Under the pieces are notes generated by a model. That model was given only the letters and a program-made list of their open reading frames with translations, had not been told where the DNA came from and did not search any database. This document shows, piece after piece, positions 56,941 to 64,000 of a DNA stretch of 64,000 nucleotides (positions are counted from its first letter, which is position 1; the number at the start of each line of letters is the position of its first letter). A program made the position numbers and the translations under genes. The stretch is from Streptomyces sp. 3214.6. GTDB lineage: Bacteria; Actinomycetota; Actinomycetes; Streptomycetales; Streptomycetaceae. The stretch lies in NCBI RefSeq assembly GCF_900129855.1, contig NZ_LT670819.1, positions 3,844,001 to 3,908,000 on the forward strand. Reading direction: 5' to 3'.

Positions 56941-57948
56941 ATGCCCGGCTCCTCGGCTCGTCCCTCGCCCGCGCCCTCTCCCGGCTCCGCTCTCCGCCTC
57001 TGGTGGGCGCGGAGGCCGCCGGCGGCCGGGTCCGCGGTGATGGCGACCGGGATCGTGTCGGTCGGCCTGCACCTCACGGGATACGACGTGCTGTCCCGCG
57101 TCACTCTGGCGACGGCGGGCGTCGCGTGGGCGGCGCTGGCAGCGGACTTCGTCGCTCGCCTGCTGCGGGCGCCCGAGCGGTGGCTGGCCGAGGCGGGCAC
57201 GCCGGGGGCGCTGACCGCCGTGGCGGCGACGACCGTGCTCGGCACCGGCCTCTGCGCGCTCGGCCGGCGGACCCCGGCCGAGGCACTGCTGGCGCTGGCG
57301 GCGGTGCTGTGGCCCGTGCTGTTCGTGACCGTCGTACGGCGGTGGAGGCGGCGCATGCCCGGGACGGTGTTCCTGGGCTGCGTGGCCACGCAGGGCCTCG
57401 CCGTGCTCGGAGCGGCCCTCGCCGCGATGGAGTCCGCGGCCTGGCTCGCGCACACCGCGCTCGTGCTGTTCGGGCTCGGGATCGTGCTCTACTGCGTCGC
57501 CCTGGCCCTGTTCGACCTGCGTCAGGTGGCCGAGGGCCATGGGGACCAGTGGATCGCGGGCGGCGCCCTCGCCATCTCGGCGCTCGCCGGGGCGAAACTC
57601 CTCGCGGCCGACGACGGGGACCTGTATCTGTGGAACGGCGACGACACCGGTGTCCTGCGCACGGTGACCGTCGCGCTGCTGGTGCTCGACCTGGCCTGGT
57701 GCGCCGTCCTGCTGATCGCCGAGGTCGCACGGCCCCGGCCGCGCTACGACGTGCGCCGCTGGGCGACGGTGTTCCCGCTGGGGATGACAGCGGCGGCGAC
57801 CCTGTCCGTGGCCGCCGCCGTCGACGTCCCGGCGCTCAAGGAACCGGGGGAGGTGCTGCTGTGGGTGGCGGTGGCGGCGTGGCTGGTCGTCGCCGCTCTG
57901 GCACTCGCCGCGGCCCGTGCCTCCGTCAGGTCCAGAGCACCGCGATGA
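56941..57948 (+). CDS. TehA/SLAC1-like (TDT family) membrane transporter
   Basis: A 335-residue protein with about ten hydrophobic helices and start ATG 56941 (MPGSSARPSPAPSPGS). The first helix region GSAVMATGIVSVGLHLTGYD has the Ala-Thr-Gly-Ile pattern of the tellurite-resistance/dicarboxylate (TDT) family. Helices such as ALLALAAVLWPVLFVTVV and LVLFGLGIVLYCVALALFDL continue to the end. Members pass C4-dicarboxylates, anions or tellurite; substrate here is open. It overlaps the convergent membrane protein gene by 23 bp. Confidence 0.75.
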   Translation: MPGSSARPSPAPSPGSALRLWWARRPPAAGSAVMATGIVSVGLHLTGYDVLSRVTLATAGVAWAALAADFVARLLRAPERWLAEAGTPGALTAVAATTVLGTGLCALGRRTPAEALLALAAVLWPVLFVTVVRRWRRRMPGTVFLGCVATQGLAVLGAALAAMESAAWLAHTALVLFGLGIVLYCVALALFDLRQVAEGHGDQWIAGGALAISALAGAKLLAADDGDLYLWNGDDTGVLRTVTVALLVLDLAWCAVLLIAEVARPRPRYDVRRWATVFPLGMTAAATLSVAAAVDVPALKEPGEVLLWVAVAAWLVVAALALAAARASVRSRAPR

Positions 57949-58279
57949 AGATGTTCGCCACGGTCAGCGCTCCGACCAGGCCGAACAGCGGCTTCTCCAC
58001 CTTCTCGTCGTCCCGCTTCACATAGACGAGGCCGAGGATCACGATCAGCAGGGCCAGCTTCACACCGATCTTGATGTTGTTGATGTGCTGGTCGTCGGCC
58101 TGGTTGAGGCCGACCAGGATCACGCCGGTGACCAGCATCGTCGCCGCGCCGTGCAGCATCGCGGGAACGAACCGTGCCGTGCCCTGGCCCATCGCCTTCA
58201 TCTGTGTGAGGAAGCCGCCCAGGAGCGCGGCGATGCCGATGATGTGCAGGCCGACGAAAAGATGGATGAGTACGCCCAT
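57926..58279 (-). CDS. Small conserved integral membrane protein
   Basis: A 117-residue protein with four predicted helices: VLIHLFVGLHIIGIAALLGG, RFVPAMLHGAATMLVTGVIL, KIGVKLALLIVILGLVYV and FGLVGALTVANIFIAVLW. Conserved histidines in helix 1 and GLNQADDQHINNIKIGVKL recall actinobacterial hypothetical proteins of CopD-like size, but no function is established. Its 3' end overlaps the TehA-like gene on the other strand. Confidence 0.7.
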   Translation of the reverse strand: MGVLIHLFVGLHIIGIAALLGGFLTQMKAMGQGTARFVPAMLHGAATMLVTGVILVGLNQADDQHINNIKIGVKLALLIVILGLVYVKRDDEKVEKPLFGLVGALTVANIFIAVLWT

Positions 58280-58741
58280 GAAGCCGGATGCTAATCAGCC
58301 GCCCCCGCGCCGCCCGACACCGGCCCTCCCTACAGCATGTGCATATATGCGCTCCATAGCACCCGCCGCTCCGAAGATGTCCCGGAATCACCGCTTCGGT
58401 CAGCGCGCCGCGCGAACCTGACGTACTCGGTCCGGATTGTCGGACACATACGGTCACCCGGCAGTCCGCTCACGTCACTTCCGTACTTCGCGTTACCGAC
58501 CCGACATAAACCGGCCTAGCGTCCTCCCCCAGGTGACCGGCTCCCCACCGCCGCCCGGGCCAGGGGCGGCAGTCGGCCACCACCGCCGAGGAGTCCGGCG
58601 GCGTCCCGCTCCCCCGTGCGGGTCGTCGTCGGACGCGTCAGCCGCTCCCCTCGAGGCCGTCCGTCCGCTCCCCCCACGGCGGTCACCCGGTAGCCGCGGG
58701 AGGACGGACGAGGCGGTCGTACGAAAGGACGTGCAGTCCCA
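58280..58741 (+). other. 462-bp region with long structured leader of the second NlpC/P60 gene
   Basis: No gene is supported. TAGCGT (58515-58520) may be a -10 element, giving a leader of about 215 nt. The leader begins with a stem of GGTGACCGG/CGGCCACC type enclosing a CCGCC/GGCGG stem, then continues GC-rich to AAAGGAC before the GTG. It contains GCCGAGGAGTCCGG and CGGTAGCCGCGGGAGG, faintly like the start and end of the ydaO class, but the central hallmarks are absent. Confidence 0.5.
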
Positions 58742-59833
58742 GTGGCAGCGCACCGCAAGCCCCGACAGCGCTCGCTCGGCGGCCAGACGGCCCGTACGGC
58801 GTTCACCCTCGCCCTCGCGGGCGCGGCGACGGCGACGGCCTTCGACGGGACCGGACAGGCCGAGCCGAACCTGACGTCGGCCCAGGTCAAGGCGAAGGTG
58901 GCCAAGCTGTACCAGGAGGCGGAGGAAGCCACCGAGAAGTACAACGGCGCGCAGGAGAGGGCGAAGTCGGCCGAGCAGCGGCTGGCGTCCCTGCGCGACG
59001 AGGCGGCGCGCAAGGAGGAGAAGCTCAACTCGGCGCGGGAGGCGCTGGGTTCGATGGCGGCGGCGCAGTACCGCAGCAGCGGACTGGACCCTGCCGTGCA
59101 GTTGGCGCTCTCCGACGACCCCGACGGGTATCTGGACGGCGCCGCCTTCGTCGAACGGGCCGGCGATCGCCAGTCCGCCGCCGTCGCCGGGGTCCGTAGA
59201 CAGCTGCGGGAGATCGAGCAGTTGCGTGGCGCGGCGCGTGTCGAACTGACCTCGCTCAGGGCGCGTCAGGCCGAGTTGAGGACGCACAAGAAGACGATCA
59301 CCGGCAAGCTGGACGCGGCACGCCGCCTGCTGTCCCAACTGACGGCGGCGCAGCGCTCCCGGATCGGTGAGGAATCCGGCGGCACTACCACGGCCGACCG
59401 CGCCTCACGCGCCTCGACGACCGGCCGCGCCGGCCTCCAGGCACCCGGCTCCGCCACCGCCACCGCCACCGCCGACGCCCCGAACTCGCGTGCGGCAGCG
59501 GCCGTTTCCTACGCGTACTCCAAGCTCGGCAGCCCCTATGTGTGGGGCGCGACCGGGCCGAACGCCTTCGACTGCTCGGGCCTCGTCCTGGCTTCGTACC
59601 GCTCCGCCGGTGTCTCCCTCCCCCGCACGACCTACGCCCAGATCGGTGCCGGGCAGCGGATTTCCCGTTCCGAACTCCTCCCGGGCGACCTGGTGTTCTT
59701 CTACTCCGGCATCACCCACGTCGGCCTCTACATCGGCAACGGCCAGATGATTCACGCCCCGAACCCGTCGGCCCCGGTGCGCGTCGCCCCGATCGACGAG
59801 ATGCCGTTCGCGGGCGCTACCCGAGTGGTGTGA
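58742..59833 (+). CDS. NlpC/P60 peptidoglycan hydrolase, second copy
   Basis: A 363-residue secreted hydrolase, GTG start 58742 (first residues AAHRKPRQRSLGGQT). It has the same plan as the protein at 55342: signal peptide, coiled coil (KVAKLYQEAEEATEKYNGAQ), Ala/Thr linker and NlpC/P60 domain. Catalytic Cys is in NAFDCSGLVLASY, His in THVGLYIGN, and MIHAPNPSAP follows. The first copy has a riboswitch; this one has a different long leader, so the two may respond to different signals. Confidence 0.92.
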   Translation: MAAHRKPRQRSLGGQTARTAFTLALAGAATATAFDGTGQAEPNLTSAQVKAKVAKLYQEAEEATEKYNGAQERAKSAEQRLASLRDEAARKEEKLNSAREALGSMAAAQYRSSGLDPAVQLALSDDPDGYLDGAAFVERAGDRQSAAVAGVRRQLREIEQLRGAARVELTSLRARQAELRTHKKTITGKLDAARRLLSQLTAAQRSRIGEESGGTTTADRASRASTTGRAGLQAPGSATATATADAPNSRAAAAVSYAYSKLGSPYVWGATGPNAFDCSGLVLASYRSAGVSLPRTTYAQIGAGQRISRSELLPGDLVFFYSGITHVGLYIGNGQMIHAPNPSAPVRVAPIDEMPFAGATRVV

Positions 59834-59880
59834 GCCACTCGGTCTTCAGCCGTGACCGTCCCTCGGCGACGCCGCGTCCG

Positions 59881-60651
59881 TCACACCAGCCGCCGTGCCG
59901 TGGCCCACCGGGTCAGTTCGTGACGGTTGGACAGCTGGAGCTTGCGCAGCACCGCCGAGACATGTGACTCCACCGTCTTGACGGAGATGAAGAGCTGCTT
60001 GGCGATCTCCTTGTAGGCGTAACCACGGGCGATGAGCCGCAGGACCTCGCGCTCACGCTGGGTGAGACGGTCCATGTCCTCGTCGACCGGCGGCGCGTCC
60101 GTCGAGGCGAACGCGTCGAGGACGAACCCGGCGAGCCGCGGCGAGAACACGGCGTCGCCCTCCTGCACCCGGAAGATGGAGTCGACCAGGTCGGTCCCGG
60201 TGATCGTCTTGGTGACATAGCCTCGGGCGCCGCCGCGGATCACCCCGATCACGTCCTCCGCCGCGTCCGACACGGACAGGGCGAGGAAGCGCACCGGCTG
60301 CTCGGCGTCGGCCATCAACGGGGCGCAGCGGCGCAGCACTTCCACCCCGCCGCCGCCCGGCAGGTGGACGTCGAGCAGGACCACCTCGGGCCGGGTCGCG
60401 GTGATGACGGTGACCGCCTGGTCGACGTCCGCCGCCTCACCGACGACCTCGACGCCGGTCTGTTCGGTCTGGCCGATCTCGGCCTGTACGCCCGTACGGA
60501 ACATGCGGTGGTCGTCGACGAGGACCACGCGCACGTGGCGCCCGCCCGTGCCGTCGCCGGAGGCCTTCGCCGGCGCGGCCGACTCCGCTGCCCCCGCCGC
60601 TCCCGCCGTGCCGTTCGTCTCGGTGGGATCGCTCTCGGTCGGATCGCTCAT
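59881..60651 (-). CDS. LuxR/NarL-family response regulator
   Basis: A 256-residue regulator. An Ala/Gly/Thr-rich N-terminal extension of about 38 residues precedes the receiver domain (VRVVLVDDHRMFRTGVQAE; phosphoacceptor Asp in VVLLDVHLPGGGG; Lys in RGYVTKTITG). The C-terminal LuxR helix-turn-helix is LTQREREVLRLIARGYAYKE with KQLFISVKTVESHVSAVLRK. Its start overlaps the stop of the histidine kinase gene by 4 bp, so the two form a two-component pair. Confidence 0.93.
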   Translation of the reverse strand: MSDPTESDPTETNGTAGAAGAAESAAPAKASGDGTGGRHVRVVLVDDHRMFRTGVQAEIGQTEQTGVEVVGEAADVDQAVTVITATRPEVVLLDVHLPGGGGVEVLRRCAPLMADAEQPVRFLALSVSDAAEDVIGVIRGGARGYVTKTITGTDLVDSIFRVQEGDAVFSPRLAGFVLDAFASTDAPPVDEDMDRLTQREREVLRLIARGYAYKEIAKQLFISVKTVESHVSAVLRKLQLSNRHELTRWATARRLV

Positions 60652-61976
60652 GACGTCTTCTCCGCCCTCTCCATCTCCAGCTCGACCTCCGTGCCGCCGC
60701 CCGGGACCGCCCGCAGCCGCGCCGTGCCGCCGTTGCGCTCCATGCGGCCGATGATCGATTCTCTAACGCCCATGCGGTCGGCGGGTATCGAGTCGAGGTC
60801 GAAGCCGGGTCCGCGGTCACGGACGGACACGAAGACCGTCCGGCCCTCGACCTCGGCGTAGACCTGCACGGCGCCGCCCTCGCCACCGTACTTGGCCGCG
60901 TTCACCATCGCCTCACGCGCGGCCTGCATCTGTGCACCGACGCGGTCGTCGAGGGGGCAGTCGCCGACGACCACGACCTCTATGGGGACTCCGTGCTTGT
61001 CCTCGACCTCGGCTGCGTTGCGCCGCACCGCGTCGGCGACCGTGGTCGGCTCGTCGGCCTCCTCCTTGCCGGTGCCCTCGGGTTTGTAGAGCCAGGTGCG
61101 CAGGTCGCGCTCCTGGGCGCGGGCGAGTCGGCGCACCTCCCCGGCGTTCTCCGCGTTGCGCTGGATCAGGGTCAGGGTGTGCAGCACCGAGTCGTGGACG
61201 TGGGCGGCGACCTCCGCGCGTTCCTGAGCGCGGATGCGCATCAGGCGTTCCTCGGAGAGGTCCTGTGTCATACGGACCAGGTAGGGACCGGCGAGGAGCG
61301 TGATGCCGACGATCACGGCGAGCGCCGCCTGCAGAACGGAGCCGAGGTGGGCGGCGGAGCCCTGCAGCACGAACGTGCCGGAGACGCCGGCGGTGACCAG
61401 CAGGACACCGGCGCCCGCACGCAGAAGCGTGAGGGTACGGCGTCTGCGGCCGACCTCCACCCAACGAGCCCGGCGGGCGTTGTCCGCCTGACGCCAGACG
61501 AGGGCGACGCCCGCGCCGACGAGGACGGCGGGCAGGAGGTAGGCCTTGGCGCCGCTGCCCAGATTCACGTTGCCCACGAAGACCATGGCGACGACGACCA
61601 TGAGGAGCAGGGCGACGATCTGCCCCTTGTCCGGCTTGCGGGCGACGAGTCTGCGGCGGCCGTCGGGCGCCGTCTCGGTGGCGACGAACGCCGGCGGTTT
61701 CTGATCGCCGACACCGCCTATCCCGAGCGGCACGAAGAACCAGAAAGCCGCATAGAGCAGGGCGCCGAGGCCGTCCGCCATGAACAGGCCGACGAAGACG
61801 AGCCGCACCCACACCACGGGCAGCCCGAGGTGCCCGGCGAGCCCTCGCGCCACGCCACCCAGCCAGCGTCCGTCACTGCTGCGGTAGAGCTTGCGCGGGG
61901 GCCGCGGTTCGACGAGTGGCGCTGCTGCGGCTTCCGGCATGCCAACGATGGTCACACGGGGGCCATTGCCAGGCAT
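60648..61976 (-). CDS. PspC-domain sensor histidine kinase
   Basis: About 442 residues from ATG 61976 (MPGNGPRVTIVG); ATG 61940 is a shorter option. The N-terminal PspC domain (LYRSSDGRWLGGVARGLAGH) has its own membrane helix, followed by three or more helices. The kinase core is of the NarL-partner type: phosphoacceptor His in VAAHVHDSVLHTLTLIQRN, then an HATPase domain with NAAKYGGEGGAVQV and VRDRGPGFDLDSIP. It is divergent from another PspC protein gene at 62120, suggesting the two PspC domains sense the same envelope signal. Confidence 0.88.
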   Translation of the reverse strand: MPGNGPRVTIVGMPEAAAAPLVEPRPPRKLYRSSDGRWLGGVARGLAGHLGLPVVWVRLVFVGLFMADGLGALLYAAFWFFVPLGIGGVGDQKPPAFVATETAPDGRRRLVARKPDKGQIVALLLMVVVAMVFVGNVNLGSGAKAYLLPAVLVGAGVALVWRQADNARRARWVEVGRRRRTLTLLRAGAGVLLVTAGVSGTFVLQGSAAHLGSVLQAALAVIVGITLLAGPYLVRMTQDLSEERLMRIRAQERAEVAAHVHDSVLHTLTLIQRNAENAGEVRRLARAQERDLRTWLYKPEGTGKEEADEPTTVADAVRRNAAEVEDKHGVPIEVVVVGDCPLDDRVGAQMQAAREAMVNAAKYGGEGGAVQVYAEVEGRTVFVSVRDRGPGFDLDSIPADRMGVRESIIGRMERNGGTARLRAVPGGGTEVELEMERAEKTS

Positions 61977-62074
61977 CAGGGTTCGCCCCCGAGACGCCCC
62001 TGATCTTCGAGGCCCTCGCAGGTCGAACACCTCCCCCGCCCCGGATCAGGGCCGATATCAGGGTCCGACCAGGG
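61975..62074. promoter_or_regulatory. Cluster of ATCAGGG boxes between PspC kinase and PspC protein genes
   Basis: ATCAGGG occurs at 61975-61981, 62045-62051 and 62057-62063, ACCAGGG at 62068-62074, and the reverse complement CCCTGAT at 61998-62004. The last three direct copies are spaced 12 and 11 bp, one helical turn. This is the pattern of a response-regulator operator in a divergent promoter; binding by the adjacent LuxR regulator is inferred. Confidence 0.55.
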
Positions 62075-62119
62075 TCATTCCGACTGCCGCGGGAGCGGCT
62101 CTCCCGCCACCATGGAGTC

Positions 62120-63694
62120 ATGACAGATCACCAGCACGCCGCGGACGCCGTGCCCGACGGGGGCACCGCGCCCGACGCGGCCGCCCCGTCCCCCGGCGCC
62201 CCGGGCGCCGCGGGTGAGAAGCCTCGCGCGCACGGGCGGGCGGGCGCGCACGGAAAGCAGGGAGAGCGCGAAGCACACGGTCCGTCCGGGAAAACAGAAG
62301 CCAGGACAGAAGCCAGGACGGCGGCCGAGGCTGCTGCCGAGGCCGCGACAGCCGCCGGGGCGCGGACCGGTGCGACGGGCGGGCCAGCGGCCGAAACGGC
62401 GGCCGACACGGGAGCCGTCGGTGTTCCGCCCAGATTCCGTCGGGACCGGGAGCACAAGGTCCTCGCCGGGGTGTGCGCGGGCCTCGGGCGGCACTGCGAC
62501 ATGGACCCGGTGATCTTCCGCATCACACTCGCCGTGCTGTCCGCGACCGGCGGCATCGGCCTCATCTTCTACGGCTTCGCCTGGCTCTTCGTCCCCTACT
62601 CCGACGACGGGCAGAACGAGGTGCGCAAGCTCCTCACCGGCCGCGTCGACGGCCAGGCCCTCGCGGCCGTGCTGTTCGCGCTGGTCGGCTGCGGGGTGTT
62701 TCTGTCGATGCTGAACAACGGCAGCGTGCTGACCTTCGCCGTCGTCGTCTCCCTGCTCCTCGCGGGTGCCGGGTACTGGTCGCGGAACCGGGACTCCTCC
62801 GACGCCGACCCGCTCTCCGCGCAGGCCGTCGCCGACGCACCGCCGGAGGCCCAGGCGCCACCGGCACCCACCGGCTACCCGTCCTGGTGGCGCGACCCCA
62901 TAGTCAAGGACGGCACGCACGACGGCGGCACGGGCTATCTGTGGGGCCCGTGGGACGCCCGCGGCCGGGACATCACGACGGCCATCAACGTCGACCTGAT
63001 CGGCCACACGCGCCGCCCCGAGGGCATACGCACCCGGCGCGAGCCGTACGCCGGACCACGCGGGCCGCGCTGGATCGGCGGCTGGCTCTTCCTGCTGGCC
63101 GTGCTCGCGGGCGGCCTCGTCACCCGGCTCACCTGGGACGATCACCCGCTCGGCACCAGCCTGCAGGCCGGCCTGGCGGCGTCGCTCATCGTGCTCGGCG
63201 TGGGCATCGCGGTCAGCTCGTTCCTGGGGCGGACGGGGGCGGGATCGGTGTTCCTGGCGATCGTCACGGCGGGCCTGCTGGCCGGCACGGCCGTCATACC
63301 GAAGGACATCGGCACGCACTGGATCGACATGATGTGGCAGCCGACGGCGGTGGCGGACGTCAGGACGGCCTACGACCTGGGCTCCGGTGAAGGCACGCTG
63401 GACCTGTCCCGGCTGGAACTGGTCAAGGGGCAGACGGTGAGCACCAACGCCGAGGTGGGGGCGGGCCGGCTGCGGGTGATCGTGCCGCGGGACGTGACCG
63501 TGAAGGTGAGGATCGATGTGGGGCTGGGAGACATCCAGCTTCCGGGTGACGACGAGAAGGACGTGGACGTGCAGCCGGGCAAGCACAAGGAGGTGACCCT
63601 GTCGCCGCTCTCGGGCAAGGCGGCCGTCGGGACGATCGACCTCGACCTCCAGGTCGGAGTCGGACAGGCGGAGGTGGCCCGTGCTGCGTCATGA
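62120..63694 (+). CDS. PspC-domain membrane protein with C-terminal LiaF-like beta-helix region
   Basis: A 524-residue protein, ATG 62120 (MTDHQHAADAVPDGG). Residues 1-105 are disordered, Ala/Gly/Thr/Lys-rich. The PspC domain follows (FRRDREHKVLAGVCAGLGRH), then several membrane helices (IGLIFYGFAWLFVPY, ALAAVLFALVGCGVFLSM, FAVVVSLLLAGAGYW). The last 120 residues (YDLGSGEGTLDLSRLELVKG, then VGLGDIQLPGDDEKD) resemble the repetitive beta-fold of LiaF/DUF2154-type proteins, which act in envelope-stress sensing. It is divergent from the kinase and overlaps the next gene by 14 bp. Confidence 0.83.
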   Translation: MTDHQHAADAVPDGGTAPDAAAPSPGAPGAAGEKPRAHGRAGAHGKQGEREAHGPSGKTEARTEARTAAEAAAEAATAAGARTGATGGPAAETAADTGAVGVPPRFRRDREHKVLAGVCAGLGRHCDMDPVIFRITLAVLSATGGIGLIFYGFAWLFVPYSDDGQNEVRKLLTGRVDGQALAAVLFALVGCGVFLSMLNNGSVLTFAVVVSLLLAGAGYWSRNRDSSDADPLSAQAVADAPPEAQAPPAPTGYPSWWRDPIVKDGTHDGGTGYLWGPWDARGRDITTAINVDLIGHTRRPEGIRTRREPYAGPRGPRWIGGWLFLLAVLAGGLVTRLTWDDHPLGTSLQAGLAASLIVLGVGIAVSSFLGRTGAGSVFLAIVTAGLLAGTAVIPKDIGTHWIDMMWQPTAVADVRTAYDLGSGEGTLDLSRLELVKGQTVSTNAEVGAGRLRVIVPRDVTVKVRIDVGLGDIQLPGDDEKDVDVQPGKHKEVTLSPLSGKAAVGTIDLDLQVGVGQAEVARAAS

Positions 63695-63938
63695 ATTCCG
63701 GCCCGGCAGGCTGGTCGCCGGCGCCTTCTTCACCCTCGCGGGCGTCATCTACGCAGGTGACGCGGGCGGCCTCTGGGAAACGCCGTGGTTCATGGTGATA
63801 CCCGTCGTCGTGGCAGGCCTGTGCCTCGCGGGCGCGACGGGCGTCGTGGCCCGGACCATACGCAGACGCCACGGCCCGTCCCGCCACGCCGCCACACCCG
63901 GGACCGGCCCCGGCGCCGACCCGGACACAGCCCTCTAA
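63681..63938 (+). CDS. Small two-helix membrane protein co-transcribed with the PspC gene
   Basis: An 85-residue protein, GTG start 63681 inside the end of the PspC gene. Two helices (RLVAGAFFTLAGVIYAGDA and WFMVIPVVVAGLCLAGATGV) are followed by a basic and Pro/Gly-rich tail. Function unknown; the tight overlap suggests it works with the PspC protein. Confidence 0.75.
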   Translation: MLRHEFRPGRLVAGAFFTLAGVIYAGDAGGLWETPWFMVIPVVVAGLCLAGATGVVARTIRRRHGPSRHAATPGTGPGADPDTAL

Positions 63939-64000
63939 CCGCCGGCTCACAGGGCCACCGGGTCACAGGACCGCCAGGCCCTCGCAGGCCCGCCGGGCCG

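Noticed and set aside
58577..58720. Second c-di-AMP riboswitch
   Set aside because: Only faint end similarity; the central conserved blocks are missing, so it is reported as an open question instead of a feature.

Overview
The window is a very GC-rich actinobacterial chromosome segment, almost certainly Streptomyces. Third codon positions are nearly all G/C, GTG and TTG starts are common, and long antisense shadow ORFs are everywhere. The gene order purN-purH, sucC-sucD, folD, mdh, pcrA, icmB and NlpC/P60 looks like the conserved Streptomyces chromosome core. No rRNA, tRNA, complete insertion sequence, phage or CRISPR array was seen.

Left end (1-5.7 kb) is accessory. A frameshifted RHS polymorphic toxin on the minus strand carries a ricin-type lectin insert, a Hint protease domain and a deaminase-like toxin tip. 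A partial gene just behind the tip (1-126) may be its immunity gene. The RHS remnant meets a 5'-truncated FG-GAP repeat protein head-to-head with no spacer, which marks a rearrangement breakpoint near 4.28 kb. From 5.7 to 13.0 kb lies a choline/glycine betaine operon: betB, betA, ATPase, fused permease and binding lipoprotein.

13.2-21.1 kb: after a DUF664/DinB-type gene comes a four-gene set of the NTP-dependent conflict-system kind. It holds a CU044_2847-type small protein, a trypsin-like protease with a VMAP-C-like region broken by a run of 43 serines, a MoxR AAA+ ATPase, and a SAV_2336-type giant (vWA-like, kinase-like and ParA-like regions in one chain). 21.1-38 kb is core metabolism with signalling inserts: mdh (palindromic operator candidate), two membrane-anchored XRE proteins, DUF3017, folD, a Pro/Gly/Tyr-rich membrane protein, an FHA protein beside a kinase fused to an external lytic-transglycosylase-like domain, a small secreted Trp-rich protein, purN-purH, PerM, a sigma-like protein and sucC-sucD.

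38.3-48.6 kb: two secreted low-complexity proteins, then a divergent module. One arm is MoxR ATPase, DUF5682 and vWA protein. The other is a SWIM zinc-finger protein and a DUF5691 protein. The 167-bp divergent promoter holds two facing copies of TTGTCAGTG. One is a full match to the RecA-independent (PafBC-type) DNA-damage promoter consensus, and the pcrA helicase has another full match. This links an uncharacterised AAA+/vWA module to the DNA-damage response and is my leading candidate for an undescribed system.

48.6-64 kb: icmB, a lipase, an M23 peptidase, pcrA, and an NlpC/P60 hydrolase behind a clear ydaO-type c-di-AMP riboswitch. These are followed by a TehA-like channel, a small membrane protein, a second NlpC/P60 hydrolase with a long structured leader, and a PspC-domain histidine kinase/LuxR regulator pair divergent from a second PspC protein, with repeated ATCAGGG boxes between them.
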